From Salticus scenicus (taxonomy: Eukaryota; Arthropoda; Arachnida; Araneae; Salticidae): DNA of 64,000 nt. Positions 10,846 to 21,902 of the stretch are shown piece by piece (within the stretch, counting starts at the first letter, position 1; the number at the start of each line of letters is the position of its first letter). Made by a program: the position numbers and the translations under genes. The stretch lies in NCBI GenBank assembly GCA_963930645.1, contig OZ005648.1, forward strand, positions 249,651,436 through 249,715,435, written 5' to 3'. Under the pieces are notes generated by a model. That model was given only the letters and a program-made list of their open reading frames with translations, did not search any database and had not been told where the DNA came from.

Positions 10846-12049
10846 AACATAACTTCATGCATAATTTAAAATGCAGAATCTATGTAAATTTTCAGTTAAT
10901 TCTGTCATTATCTTTTAAGTCTCTACACTTGTCTAAAAGCTAACACACTAAATATTTCTATTAATAAATATTTTCTTGTATCCAAATGGTAAGTATAAAC
11001 GCTCTTTTTTTTACGTTTGCATCAATGCATTCTTCATAAATGTGTTATAAACAGCCTATTTTTTTTCTTCATACATTGATAAATAAATAAAAATTGCAAT
11101 ACTAATAGGGAGAAGTGAAACAAGGGGAAAAAATTAAATAAACTGTTTTAATAATTATAAAAGCATTAATATAAATTATTATAAAATAAAAATAATAAAA
11201 TTTCTAAAAAGTTAAATTACAATTGAGAAAAAAATATTAAATTTTTAAAATAATATAAATCGTAATAAAACTTTGAATTAAACACATGTGTTTTTAATAA
11301 GAAGTTTAATAAGAACCCACCAAATTTTTATCATAATTTTTTTTTATTAAAGATATAACAGAAATGCAATCTTTTTTCTTTTAGTTAAATTAAATTTATT
11401 CAGTATAACATTTTAAAAATGTATATTATCAAAAAAATATTATAAAAATTTACTTGCTAGACTAGGAATCTTTACAAAATAAACAAAGGTTTATTGAAAT
11501 ATTTAAAAGAAAATTCTAATAATTTATCTAATTTGGGGACAGATGGAAAGCAAAACTCACAAATTATTAGACTTCAGCTTAATAAATCATAAATTATTAA
11601 TAGAAAGTCTTTTGAATATATAAAAAAAAAGCTCTTTCTATAACAGAACGATCAAAACCTCTATCGAGAAAAACAATTAAAAGTTGTTTTATTTTCTTCA
11701 TTTTATTTTTTTTTCCGTGTAAATATGTTAGAAATCGGGAAAGTCTAAAGTCAATACCTACTGAACATAACAGATATGGTAGAAAATCTACTCATATACA
11801 CACGTATACAAATGCCAACGAAAAAAACCTTAAGAAAAGACTTCAACTAAATTGATTTGTGTATACGCATGTCTATTTTATATAAACATCCCGAAATCTA
11901 CAAATGCGCAGTTTGTATTCCAAAGAAGTACTTTCTTTTATGATTGATGACCTGTTTGTTGAATTAATGTTATGTTTGTACAAAACATATCATTGAATAT
12001 TGCGTTTCCTAACAATTTTCCTCTAAACGAAATGCCTACACAAATTTTT
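10846..12049. other. AT-rich spacer, no gene seen
   Basis: No gene. A short imperfect inverted repeat (ACGTATACAAAT near 11811 and ATTTGTGTATACGCATGT near 11853) may be a decayed foldback. Confidence 0.55.
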
Positions 12050-12570
12050 CAACCACTCCTAAAAACGTTTAAGACTCCGTAAAGAAAATCAACCAACCCC
12101 CTCCCTTTCTTCATTCTTTTTCTCAAACATTTAATGCATATGATTCTGCAAGCCCTATTTGCCACCACGCCACCACCCTCTCAAAACTGGCGGTAAACAC
12201 ATGCTTCAAAAGCTGACGCGCTTTCTAACAAATGACCCCCTTCTTGATTTTTGACATTTTAAATCTATGATTCCAAAGTGCGCGTATAATTAGGGGCGCG
12301 CGATTTTCCCCTAGCACGCAAAGTAGACATTAGAGAGTGGGGCGCGCATTGTTTCATTTTCCGTGTGTGTGCGCGAGGGGCGCCCCTGGAGGAGCACATC
12401 GTCAATCATGCGCCCTTCGCTAACAATGAAAGAGGGGCAACATGACAAATGCTTCTGCTGCAGCTCGACTGACAGTGGGAAAAGAAATATGCTCCATCCT
12501 GAGATATATTATTTGGATAGCCCCGGCTGCCCCCCCCCCCTTACTTTTGCGTAAATGATGAACTGAAAAT
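12050..12570. other. GC/CpG-richer island
   Basis: Base composition differs sharply from the surroundings. There are several GCGC/CGCGCG motifs at about 12282-12375, C-rich stretches, and a C run at about 12531-12540. A 63-codon plus-strand ORF at 12363-12554 is short and has no recognisable domain. The island could be a promoter or CpG island, a conserved noncoding element or an old repeat. Its right half overlaps block A1. Confidence 0.5.
12430..12530 (+). repeat. Block A, copy A1
   Basis: The text 'caacatgacaaatg' ... 'gaaatatgctcc' ... 'tattatttggatagccccgg' aligns with 20805-20890 and 29283-29370. This is the most diverged and most GC-rich of the three copies. Confidence 0.45.
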
Positions 12571-13628
12571 ACATTGCTTCTGATTCGGTTTTTCTTGTAT
12601 CTTTTAGTTGCTTTGTGCAGTGAAAATACGGTATAAAAAATGTTTTTCAGGTTGAAACTGGAATATTTAAAAGGGGGTCGTATAAATTTTCGATTTAAAA
12701 TAATGCAACTGTTCCAAACAGAAATGTTCCGGATAAAGGCTGCTTAAATCTTTCGCAAATGGAAATCGTTAATAGAAAAGTTTATGTTGGATTGTATAAA
12801 TCGTTCTAGTTAAAACCGATGTAGATTTCATATAATGTGGTAATTATATAATGCTTATTCAATAAATAATTATGTAATCTTAAAAGCCATTAGGAGCTTA
12901 CAGATAGTTCAATATATTAAGTACCAAGTGACTATTCATTAATGTGAATGATGGAGTTGGTGTCTGTGAATGCTCTGCATTAGCAAATTTATTCAAGACG
13001 TTACATTCTGTAAAACGTATTAGTCAACTGTATATTAAAGAGATACATGTTGATTAAAAATTATTTTTGTTGTATTATAGAAAATGAAATAAATATTTTT
13101 ACGTAATTCTGTAATTCTGTTTTAGAGTTCTATAAAATATTTTCATGAGAATGATTTTTAGCACTAAAATTGAATTTTATGTTAACACTTGCAGATACTA
13201 TAACAAATGTAGAATACAGAACACGTTTAAGGTCAAACAAGCTAAAAATTTGTCTTAAAATTTTTTATAATTTCTTTATTTTTATATAAATAATTAAATA
13301 AGATTAAAGTTATTTAGAAGCCATTTACGCAAAATGGATTTTAAAAAGTCCTCAAAACGCATTGGCCTTTTTAAGATTTTAACAGGATAATTTACATATT
13401 TCCAAGCAGGAGTAGGCGGTATGTCAAAGATAAGTTTATAAAGCTTTAAAGTTAAATATGCTATTCAGGTTTACTATAGTTTGTTATCTATTGGAAATTG
13501 TATGATTAACACTTTAGATTTCTATGCATTAACTTACAGATAATTACTATGCATTATGGTCTACAGGAAGTTTTACTTATCACATTTTAATCTATTTATG
13601 CTGATCAAAGTATAACAAAATTAATGTA
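12571..13628. other. AT-rich spacer, no gene seen
   Basis: No ORF, RNA gene or transposon end could be recognised. Confidence 0.6.
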
Positions 13629-14303
13629 CAGTAACCACCGCTTAATAAATTCACTAGTTAATAAAATCAGCCGCTTAATCTGATCAAATTGCAAGGACTG
13701 GAATGAAGTCCATACAAATTACTTTTAAAGCTGCCGCATTATAAAATCAGTATTGCCGGTTAATAAACTCAAAAATATCCCTTTAGCAGCCAAAAATATC
13801 ATTTATGCACACTATTTATTTATTTATTTATTTTTATTTTTTTAATAAGAAAAGAAATTAAAGCACAACAATCCCTCCGTTATCGCTCATTGTCGAAGAT
13901 TTTACACAGTTACAAATTAAACACGCCCCATTTCTTATCTCTGTAACAATTTCAAGGAACGTATTCTTGAAAACGCTGAAATAAGTTACAAATTTGATTT
14001 GAAATGGTATTTTTTTTTTTTTCGTCTAATTATTAAAAGGCGATTTCTAGTCCTTATTTTAAAACTACTGTAATTCATGACATTTAAACGAAAAGAGTTT
14101 AAATTTATAAGAACAACGTGATCTTTCGGGGAAATAATGATGATTTTCGTCAAACGAAAGTGCATAGGAACTTGGAATGCGTTTAATTTATTTATATCAA
14201 AGAAACAATTAAATAATTATCCATCAAAAATTAATTAATATTGTTTACTATTAAAACCCGAATAAACTACTACGTCAGAAACGCCAAAGAAAAATATTGG
14301 AAA

Positions 14304-14349
14304 TGCATACAGCTGTTTCGGTAGCCTAAAGCGTACCGTCTTCAGTGCA
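14304..14349 (-). ncRNA. Hammerhead-like ribozyme motif (left arm)
   Basis: On the minus strand the order is: TGCA (stem I, 14346-14349), CTGAAGA (14339-14345), one extra base, a 4-bp stem II GGTA/TACC, GAA, the palindrome ACAGCTGT (short stem III), A at the cleavage position, then TGCA (14304-14307). Activity is untested. The extra base before stem II departs from the standard CUGANGA-stem II junction. Confidence 0.5.
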
Positions 14350-14386
14350 AAAATGTTGATCCTTTTTGCACTGAAGTTGATCCTTT

Positions 14387-14432
14387 TGCACTGAAGACGG
14401 TACGCTTTAGGCTACCGAAACAGCTGTATGCA
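14387..14432 (+). ncRNA. Hammerhead-like ribozyme motif (right arm)
   Basis: TGCA at 14387-14390, CTGAAGA at 14391-14397, an extra C, and stem II GGTA/TACC at 14399-14402 and 14413-14416. GAA is at 14417-14419, ACAGCTGT at 14420-14427, A at 14428 (expected cleavage position) and TGCA at 14429-14432. Stem III has no usable loop within one molecule, so activity as a dimer is the natural expectation. Confidence 0.5.
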
Positions 14433-14699
14433 TTTCCACTATTTTTCTTTGGCGTTTCTGACGTAGTAGTTTATTCGGATTTTAATATTCCAACGCCAAG
14501 TCTCCTGTTATTAATTGTTTACTAATTACATTATTCGTTACTTTTTGAAGTTTTTCTTTTTTTTTTTTTTTTTTTCCAAATTGAGGGAAGTAATACCTTT
14601 TCCTTAAAAACAGGAACGTTCGCCGGATATAAAAATCAGCCGCTTAATAAAATTACTTTGGCTCAGAACAAATGTGATTTTAATAATCGGCGGGAACTG

Positions 14700-15579
14700 T
14701 ATATCATTCAAATGCACAGGAACAAGTTTACTGTAGCATATGATATGATGACACAGGCATGCGAAGTTTTTGAAAAATACAAGAGAAGTTTTCGCTGATT
14801 TTTATGTTATTTGGTGTGTTGATTTTGAAAATGACCTCCATTTTTTTCCCATCACGTCAAGATTTTTTGTAAAATTCGTATCAATATATTTTTTTTCTCC
14901 TACATTATTCATGTACTATTTTGGCAACATTGATGTTTATAACATTTAAATTTATGTAAAATGACCGATTCTTTGTGTAGCAAATTGATTTTTTAGCAAT
15001 TGATTTATTTTTTATAGGTTTAAATAGATGAAATCCACTACGATTGCACGAGCAACTTCTGGTCGGGAGGGAAATGAAAAGTTCCTTCGGGTACTTTTTA
15101 CATCAAGTTATGGTGCAGTTTCTTAAAGGAAACCAGAAACATACTATTTTATTTGTTTTTATTAAGGTCAATTATGCAAAATAGACGACTAACTAAAAGC
15201 AGCAAATATTACGTATATGTTAAAAATCGAAGTAAAATCGAATTTTTCAAGAAAACGTGAGGTGATAGAATTTTTTTTCGTTATATATTTTTTTTAATCA
15301 GCACCGAAAAATGCATTAAGTCCAGTTATCAGTTCCCTTGTACTTTTTCATCGAGGCCTGTGTGATTAGCACTAAATTATGTATTATTATGCAACAGAAA
15401 AATATTCAGATAAACTATAGGGTATAAAATAATGATTTCTGCATTTCCAGTTGCGTTATGAATTTTTAACAGTTTGTATCAAAGTTGAAAAGTTTGTGGT
15501 AAATAATGTATCCAGTAACTAGACTTCAAAAGTGTGTTATAATCTGTACAAACAGCATTTTTTTTTTTTTTTTAACATA
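14700..15579. other. AT-rich spacer, no gene seen
   Basis: No gene or element end identified. A slightly GC-richer stretch at about 15030-15110 has no open frame of note. Confidence 0.55.
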
Positions 15580-15960
15580 AAAAGAAAATATTTGATTCGT
15601 GAAAATTTCCGACCTCCGTTTTTTAAAAGATTTTGAGATATCCCGAGCACAATTTCATCAATTTTAGGCAGTGTCTGTCTCTGTGTATTTGCTTGTGTGT
15701 TACGAAAATTTTGTAGGCGTTGTGTCTTACGAAACAATGAACGATTCTATAAAACATTATATTTGGTTGTACTTACTTATAATTGGAATTTATTAGATTC
15801 TGGCATATATTGTCTAGCAGTAGCGATGCTATACTGCTATTTTTCCCATTTCACTATGCTGCTGTTTTCTTTGATATACTGCGATTTCCTTCTTTTACAG
15901 GAAAGCTTTTTTTCAGCTTAGTGTGTAAGTACACAAAACTTGATATCTAAAAATCGATGA
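15580..15960 (+). mobile_element. HP-family fragment, copy f
   Basis: 'atttgattcgtgaaaatttccgacctcc' (about 15588-15617) and a GT/CTGT-rich stretch (about 15670-15700) match the 5' part of HP elements (compare the inverse at 33990-34060). The 3' end is not recognisable. Confidence 0.5.
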
Positions 15961-16035
15961 TAATTGAGCTTGAATTCCTATCGACCGATACATTCGCTGC
16001 CATTCTATGGATTTCTCCGTATACAGAAAATTATA

Positions 16036-16834
16036 CAGGGGGATTATAATTAAAGTTACGATTTCAAAACGCTCTAACTTTAAAACTACCGCATAGATTT
16101 ACTTAATATTTTACGAGAACAATCATGAAGTAATGCAATTTTGTTTGGCGTAGAAAACAAGAGTTCCAAAATGTGACTATAGATGGCGCTGTCAATGTTT
16201 ACATTGCTGTTGTGGAGGTATGTAAATTACTAAGACGTGACATGCATACCGCAGACACGTTCTCTCGATTTAAATCCACACGATTTCTGGTTTTGGGGAT
16301 ACCTGAAGAATGTTGTTTACAGCCGGCGAATTGTGAAACTGCATGACTTGAAGTCAAGCATCACGCGCCACATTCATAGTATCAGCACAAATACTTTTCT
16401 ATTTGTTGTGGAACATGCCGTTTTGCGCTTCTAACTAGTATCGAAACAAGGCAGGAGGCATATTGAACATCTCATGCGCTAATCATCCGTAATGTGTTTG
16501 TTTCATGAAGTTCCTCTTTTTCTCTTCTCACTGTCACTGTTTTTGCTTTAAATACGTATTCTTGTCCTTTCACTAATAAATTTGTCATAAACTTTTGGAA
16601 TCTATTGCTTCCTTTCGGCTAGCAACATTCCTGTGTTCAACGAATCCATTTAGGCCATTTCCCTCTGACAATACTCTGACAATGCCATCTATCGGAACAT
16701 TTTGAAAAAAAAAAAAAAAAAAACCTTCAACAAACAAAATTCCATTGCCTCTCGATTGTTCTGGTACAGTATCAAGACATTCTATTTTAAATTTATAACG
16801 TTTTGATATCACAACTTTAATTATAATCACCGTG
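16036..16834 (+). mobile_element. Tc1/mariner-type element, internally deleted
   Basis: Inverted ends with a TA on each side: CAGGGGGATTATAATTAAAG from 16036, and CTTTAATTATAATCACCGTG to 16834. The outer 20 bp differ at three positions. The element is about 800 bp and retains only a C-terminal transposase remnant. Confidence 0.7.
16237..16434 (+). pseudogene. Tc1/mariner-like transposase, C-terminal remnant
   Basis: The open frame reads TRSLDLNPHDFWFWGYLK and then NVVYSRRIVKLHDLKSSI. It carries the SxDLNPxDFWxWGYLK signature around the third catalytic acidic residue of the DDE/D domain in this superfamily. The downstream part (about residues 35-65) also resembles the usual C-terminus ending in VVEHAVLRF. 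The N-terminal DNA-binding helix-turn-helix and the first two catalytic residues are missing. Upstream sequence to the left terminal repeat is too short to hold them. It lies inside the 16036-16834 element and is a dead relic. Recognition is by motif, not by search. Confidence 0.6.
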
Positions 16835-17213
16835 TACTTTAGCGTGCGTTAGAGGGCCTCTGGTCTTTTATTACGCACAAATTCTCTTCTAAACTCTTTT
16901 CGTGTTATTAACCAATTTAAAGAATATTTTCGAATTATTGAACAAGGAGGGATGACAAATCTTCCTTATTTCCCGTAATAACATACAATGATTATTTTAT
17001 GAGCCCTTTATGTACAGATAGCGCCAAAAGTCCATGACGCAATTCAAACTTAAATATAAAATCAAGAAAGAGATATAAGAAACAATACAATGAAACAACT
17101 ATAATATGACTTCGGCGGAAAATGCCTGACGTTGCCGAATTACCGATTTTTCTGGATTACAGTTGTTCCGAAAACATATTGAAATTGTACAGCAATCACA
17201 ACATGAAAAGAAA
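16835..17213. other. Spacer, no gene seen
   Basis: AT-rich; no recognisable feature between the Tc1/mariner relic and the Helitron-like element. Confidence 0.55.
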
Positions 17214-17235
17214 TCTATAATAATAAAAGAAAAGG

Positions 17236-17272
17236 TTTGTCTGTCTGTCTGTTCGTCTGTCTGTCTGTCTGT
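17236..17272 (+). repeat. (TCTG)n microsatellite
   Basis: About eight TCTG-type units just inside the 5' end of H2. The same position is microsatellite-rich in many non-autonomous Helitrons. Confidence 0.8.
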
Positions 17273-17899
17273 TCTTTTATACGTTCAGCCCCTATTGAAC
17301 GCAGAAGTACAAAAATTGACATACGGATGCTCGGTAGCCTTCCCGAGGGGCTCCTGAAAACATAATTTAAAAATTTTAATTAGTTGTGGAGATATTAATT
17401 AAAATGTCCACTTATGTCTAATCTAAAAGCGATCTCAATGACTGAGAATTCACCGCCATTGCATAAAAAAAGATATTTTAACGGAGTTAAAAGCAGAAAA
17501 AGTGGAAAATAAATTAGAAATATTTGTCCGATCGTTACGATTTCGATACCAAAGGAAAGGGGCATTTTTTCTGAATTTAAGTGTGCAAGTGGCTTATCGG
17601 TACAACAATTAGATTTTTTTAAATAACCGGAAATATGAATTTTTTGTGGCAACATCATTTCAAATGCCAGACGACCGTCTGCCATGAAAAAGGAAATGAT
17701 TGTAACCGATCAAGATGTCACGTGTTTTGTAGTGGGGGGGGGGAATTGTAATTTTCAAATTTTTTCAAATTTTCATTCACGTTTCATTTGAATTAATATT
17801 CGGCCTAGACAGCATATTTCAAGCTACTGTTCAATTTTCATGAAAATATGTGGATAAATAAAAAAATTAGATTAAATTTTGTTTTATATTTTGCAGTAT

Positions 17900-18970
17900 T
17901 TTAAATTAAGATATGCCGTTGAAATTTCGTAATATTTGGCTTTAACTCCCGATAATTCAATTCTGAATATTTTTGAAAGTGTAGAATTATTAGGGAGGAC
18001 TTGAGGGGGAGGGGGAAAAAAAGGGAAAAAAAAAAAAGAAAAAAAAAGGAGTTACAGCGTTTGAAATTGGTATTATTAGGTTTTAAGGAAAGGTAAATCG
18101 ATTGCGGATATTTTCAAGTGTAAAATTATTAGAAGGGACGGAAAGGGGGGGGGAGGTCCAAAAACGTAGAAAAGGAACGGTTGTTTCGGAGAAAACAACG
18201 GAAAACCCAAAACGAGATTTGCAGAGTTTCGAATTCTGATACTCCTTTCACATTTCATATTATGGATTTTTAACAGTATTTAGCCCGAAATTACGCAAGT
18301 TTCGAAGAAAACCACGAAAAAGTCAGACATAAATCGTTTTATATTAGTGTTTATATCATTTTTGTATCTCAGTTTCTAATTAGTATAATTTCAAAAGTAA
18401 TATGTCATTTTGAAACTTATTTGAATGAATTTCAAGAGTAGACGCCACAAATTTCTGTCACATTCCATTAACCGACTACCGTAACTAATGGAATTCGAGA
18501 TTTCACGTGATTTACACGTTTTAAGGTCTCCTGATTAGGTTTTCTTTTGCATCTCAGCTACTAGTTAAAATAATTTCATAAGTAATACATTATTTTAAAG
18601 CTTTGTTGATTTGGAATTGAACAGTAGATTGCAGAAATTTCTACCGTAAGATTGCGCTGCAATATTTTAAAATTTCAATATTTCGAATTCTAAATATGAT
18701 TAATTATTTTTAATAAATCATTCGAAAGATATTTTAAAGTACTTTTACATTATCGAATTACCTACATTAAATTTATCCAATAGAGGGCGCTAATCGCAAT
18801 TATTCGAGATTTCACCTGATTTATATGTTTTAAGGTGTCCTAAAGGGGGGCAAAAATTAGAAATTGAGTTAGACCGTTCAAAATTGGTATATATAGGTTT
18901 TTGGTGCCTACGAGTCGAATGAGGTTATTTTCGAAAGTGTAAAATTAAGGAGGGACAGGAACGGTGGTGA
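17900..18970 (+). repeat. Internal minisatellite of H2 with HP-like insert
   Basis: Units carry 'tatttt(t/c)gaaagtgtaaaattattaggagggac' near 17968-18000, 18105-18140 and 18926-18960, followed by G-rich and poly(A/G) tracts. The same units occur inverted in H3 (31670-32160). Between them (about 18450-18860) are HP-family-like 5' segments (ACTACCGTAACTAATGGAAT, then 'acacgttttaaggtctcctga'), so an older HP insertion or shared module lies inside. Confidence 0.55.
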
Positions 18971-19404
18971 AGGAATACGCGCGCGCAGCAAGCGTATATA
19001 TGAATTCGTGGGCACTGCGCGCTCGGGTCTACGTTGACGAAGGCAGAGGGGACCCGGTGTGAGTTTTTACCCGATCAGAAATATTTTTTTTTTTTTTTTT
19101 TTTTTTAACTTCCTTTTCTTAAGAATAAAAGTTTATGAGTAATAACATGGAATTTTGAGAAATCATAAGAGTGGTGAAGGAATACGCGCGCAGCGCTCAT
19201 ATATACACATTCGTGCGTGCGCATCGCGCACGGATCTACGTTGCCGAAGGCAGTGGGGACCCGGTGCGACATTTTTCCCGATCAGAGTTTTTTTTTTTTT
19301 TTTTTTTTTTTTCACATGATAAAAATTAATGCAATTTTGAAAATTCATTAATTATAATGATTCATTAAAAAATAGTGACCAGTGAAGCGGGCATAGCCTG
19401 CTAG

Positions 19405-19421
19405 TACTTCTTAATAAATAA

Positions 19422-19457
<36 letters not shown>

Positions 19458-20009
19458 TTAAAAAATGTATATTAGCCAAATGTATACGCTATCAAAACGT
19501 AAATAATTAAAATAACGTTTAAAATAAGTTAGACTTGCGATTACTTAGACAAAAAATTCGTTGTTCTTTTTTGGAATTTTTTGTCATTTTGATTAAAAAA
19601 ATTCACGCCAATTAGTAAATCAGTAAAATTAAATGAAAATCCGTAAACTTTGATGGGGATCCATAAAAGACGGCAAGTATGCTGTTCTGTGGTCATCTGC
19701 GAGTAATTCGTTGAGCACTACGATCTATGGGCGGAAAAAAAAAAAAAAAAAAAAAAAGAAGAAGGGAAAGAATGGTTATCAGTGCCAGATTACAGGTGTT
19801 GCAGGATTATAGGTCTCCGGATCATCGATGCTTCACTGTATATGAGAATTCGGCTTGCACTATAATGTTTCTTATGAGGAAAAGTTTGGTTTAATCAAAT
19901 TAAAAAGAGTATAAATTTATTTCATACACAACTTGTATGTCTTCTTTAAATTAAACTAAGCAGTAGAATGCTTATTAAAACACTTTATTCGATATTAATG
20001 TTTTATTCT

Positions 20010-20043
<34 letters not shown>

Positions 20044-20655
20044 TAGCCGTGTAGAAATTTAATAATTTCTTTACCTTATTAGCCTAATAAAACACACTGC
20101 ATCTATCCATTTCATTTTATGTAATACCTATTACATTGCAGTCTATATTATTATAAAATTGTATTACATAAATTTTATTTACATTATCTTTATTCTATCT
20201 TTCTTTTATTTTTATTGTCTCTCTTCTTTTCACTAAGATTAATAAAATTACAAGTGTTAATTATGGGAAACTATTATAAAATTTGTAATACTATTGTACA
20301 TATTTAAAACAAAATACTGAAATTAAATTTTATATATGTACATATATATATGGACGTGGTTTTTAACAAAATCTTTTTACTAAAAACAGTTTTATTACGT
20401 GAATTACATTGCCAACAAAATTCATTTTGCACATAATTTATTAGGCTACATAAAACAAATATATTGAACTAAATTCATCATTTTTTATATAAAAATCGAA
20501 ATAAAAAATAAATGAATATGAAATTATTAATTATAAAGAAACAAAAGATTTGCACAATGTTTTTAGTGTTGCGAATTCATTTTTATTTAGGAAGTGTTCT
20601 ACTTTTTTCGAAGCAGCTTTTAACAACTGTAACTTCAGGAAAGAAATGTATAAAA
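19405..20655. other. AT-rich spacer with (TA)n and a pogo-like end
   Basis: A (TA)n tract lies at about 19427-19454. ATGCTTCACTG followed by TA near 19829-19841 looks like a pogo-like right end (compare 44737-44750), but the left end was not found. The remainder is AT-rich with long poly(A) and poly(T) runs (about 19735-19756, 20012-20042). Confidence 0.5.
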
Positions 20656-20910
20656 AACATTCAAAAAATGCCGACGCTTTACTTAGAATACATACTCAAA
20701 AACTCTAGAGTGAATAATGATTTAACATTGTAAGAAAGCTATTGTTTAAAATTTCGTTTAATAATCTCTCGCTGTTTCTGAAAACATTGCGCCAACAATA
20801 AAACATGACAAATGTTCTTTTCAAGTAAGAAACGGAGGAGAAATATGTTCTTCCTCCAAACATATTATTTGACCATCGAAGCCCCAGCATATTTATTCGT
20901 TTTTCTTTTC
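20656..20910 (+). repeat. Block A, copy A2
   Basis: The segment aligns with 29140-29400 over about 250 bp: 'ccgacgctttacttag', 'attgtttaaaattt.gtttaataatct', 'acatgacaaatg', 'gaaatatgttctt', 'atattatttgaccatc.aa'. On the minus strand this copy has a 61-codon ORF (20705-20890) containing FGGRTYFSSVSYLK and ERLLNEILNNSF. The 29-kb copy retains similar text (ARTYFF; RLLNKILNNCF) with a frameshift. Whether the block was ever coding is unresolved. Confidence 0.65.
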
Positions 20911-21871
20911 CCCTTTCTCTTTATGTAAGTTTGCTTTTGCTTTGTTTATCATAGAAAACTATAAGAAATTATTTTCAGTGTTAAAAGTCTGATACATTGT
21001 ATAAATATTATATATATATATATATATATATTAATATGAATTTTACGTGATTGATACAAACTTTAAAAAAGAAGAAGAAGAAGAATATATATATATATAT
21101 ATATATAAACTAAAAGTAAAAAAGAAAAAAAAAAGTATATGTAACTAAACACATAACTTGTTTTTTAATTTATGAAGAAATATATTTTTTTTTACAATCA
21201 AAAGAAACTTTTTTTCTCTTTTCTACTGTTAATGTAGAATTGAAATGCACTATAGCTTTGTATATAAAAAAAAGTTTACTTATTATATAAAACGATAAAA
21301 AATTATATTTGGCTATAATAATCGTGCGATATTGCATAAAGATTATGAATTTATTTTTAAATATCATTTTAACATCATTTCATTGATGTAAAATATAAAC
21401 CTGTATAAAGCTAGCTTCATAAAAAAAAAAAATAATAATAAAAGAAACACAGATCGTAAATTTAATTAAATGCTATTAATTTTCATTTGGAAGAACGTTA
21501 ACTGAAAATTATAAAATGTCGCGTTTTATTTTATTTCATATTTTACAAAATGTTCCCCATTGCCAGAAAAGATTTAAAGCTATTGAAATACTCGATTTGA
21601 CCAGTGCAAAGAAAATTAGGGGACTAAATAATCATGTAATAACATTTCTCTCAAGCCTCAATTTTCTTTCTTACATTACCCGTGCCAATCTTTGTTGTAC
21701 TGTCCGTAAAACTTTGAAATCTTATCATACGTTTCCCTTTCCTACATTATCGCAATAAAGACATCTTTTAAGGAAAAATTTTGTTTCTTTTGTTACTTAT
21801 GTCTATCTTTCTTCTCATTGAACCTACCTCTTTGAGACTTACCCAAAGTATACTGTACACCATTACCATAG

Positions 21872-21900
<29 letters not shown>
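20911..21900. other. AT-rich spacer with (TA)n and (GAA)n
   Basis: (TA)n tracts at about 21008-21031 and 21085-21108 and a short (GAA)n at 21069-21084. A plus-strand 80-codon ORF at 21516-21758 has no recognisable domain and typical AT-rich noncoding composition. Confidence 0.5.

Positions 21901-21902
<2 letters not shown>

Larger units (their letters stand above)
14248..14488. mobile_element. Foldback of two inverted Penelope-type terminal segments
   Basis: Two arms of about 105 bp are nearly perfect inverted repeats. They are separated by about 30 bp containing partial duplications of 'ttgatcctttttgcactgaag'. The outer arm text is AATAAACTACTACGTCAGAAACGCC and its inverse. Each arm contains a hammerhead-like motif pointing outward. 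The organisation (ribozyme motif, short palindromic stem III, then about 60 bp to the end) parallels the 3' end of the Penelope-like element at 41665-41762, so I infer a solo inverted pLTR pair. Confidence 0.55.
13629..14699 (+). mobile_element. pogo/Tigger-like non-autonomous element
   Basis: The left end is TA followed by CAGTAACCACCGCTTAAT (from 13629). The right end is the inverse, CGGCGGGAACTG followed by TA (14688-14701). Subterminal repeats of 'aaaatcagccgcttaat' occur at about 13663-13680 and 14631-14648. TA target duplication and CAGT termini fit the pogo branch of Tc1/mariner. No intact transposase is present, and the middle is interrupted by an unrelated foldback (14248-14488). Confidence 0.6.
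17214..19404 (+). mobile_element. Helitron-like non-autonomous element H2
   Basis: The 5' end is host A followed by TCTATAATAATAAAAG (from 17214) and a (TCTG)n tract. The 3' end is CTAG (19401-19404) followed by host T. A weak hairpin region ACCAGTGAAGCGGGC lies about 8 bp upstream of CTAG. Insertion between A and T, 5' TC, 3' CTAG and no terminal inverted repeats or target duplication are the Helitron hallmarks. The interior (about 2.2 kb) holds minisatellite-like units and two copies of a 'gttg(a/c)cgaaggcag..gggacccggtg' segment (about 19033-19060 and 19230-19266), each followed by a poly(T) tract. No Rep/helicase is encoded. Confidence 0.7.
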
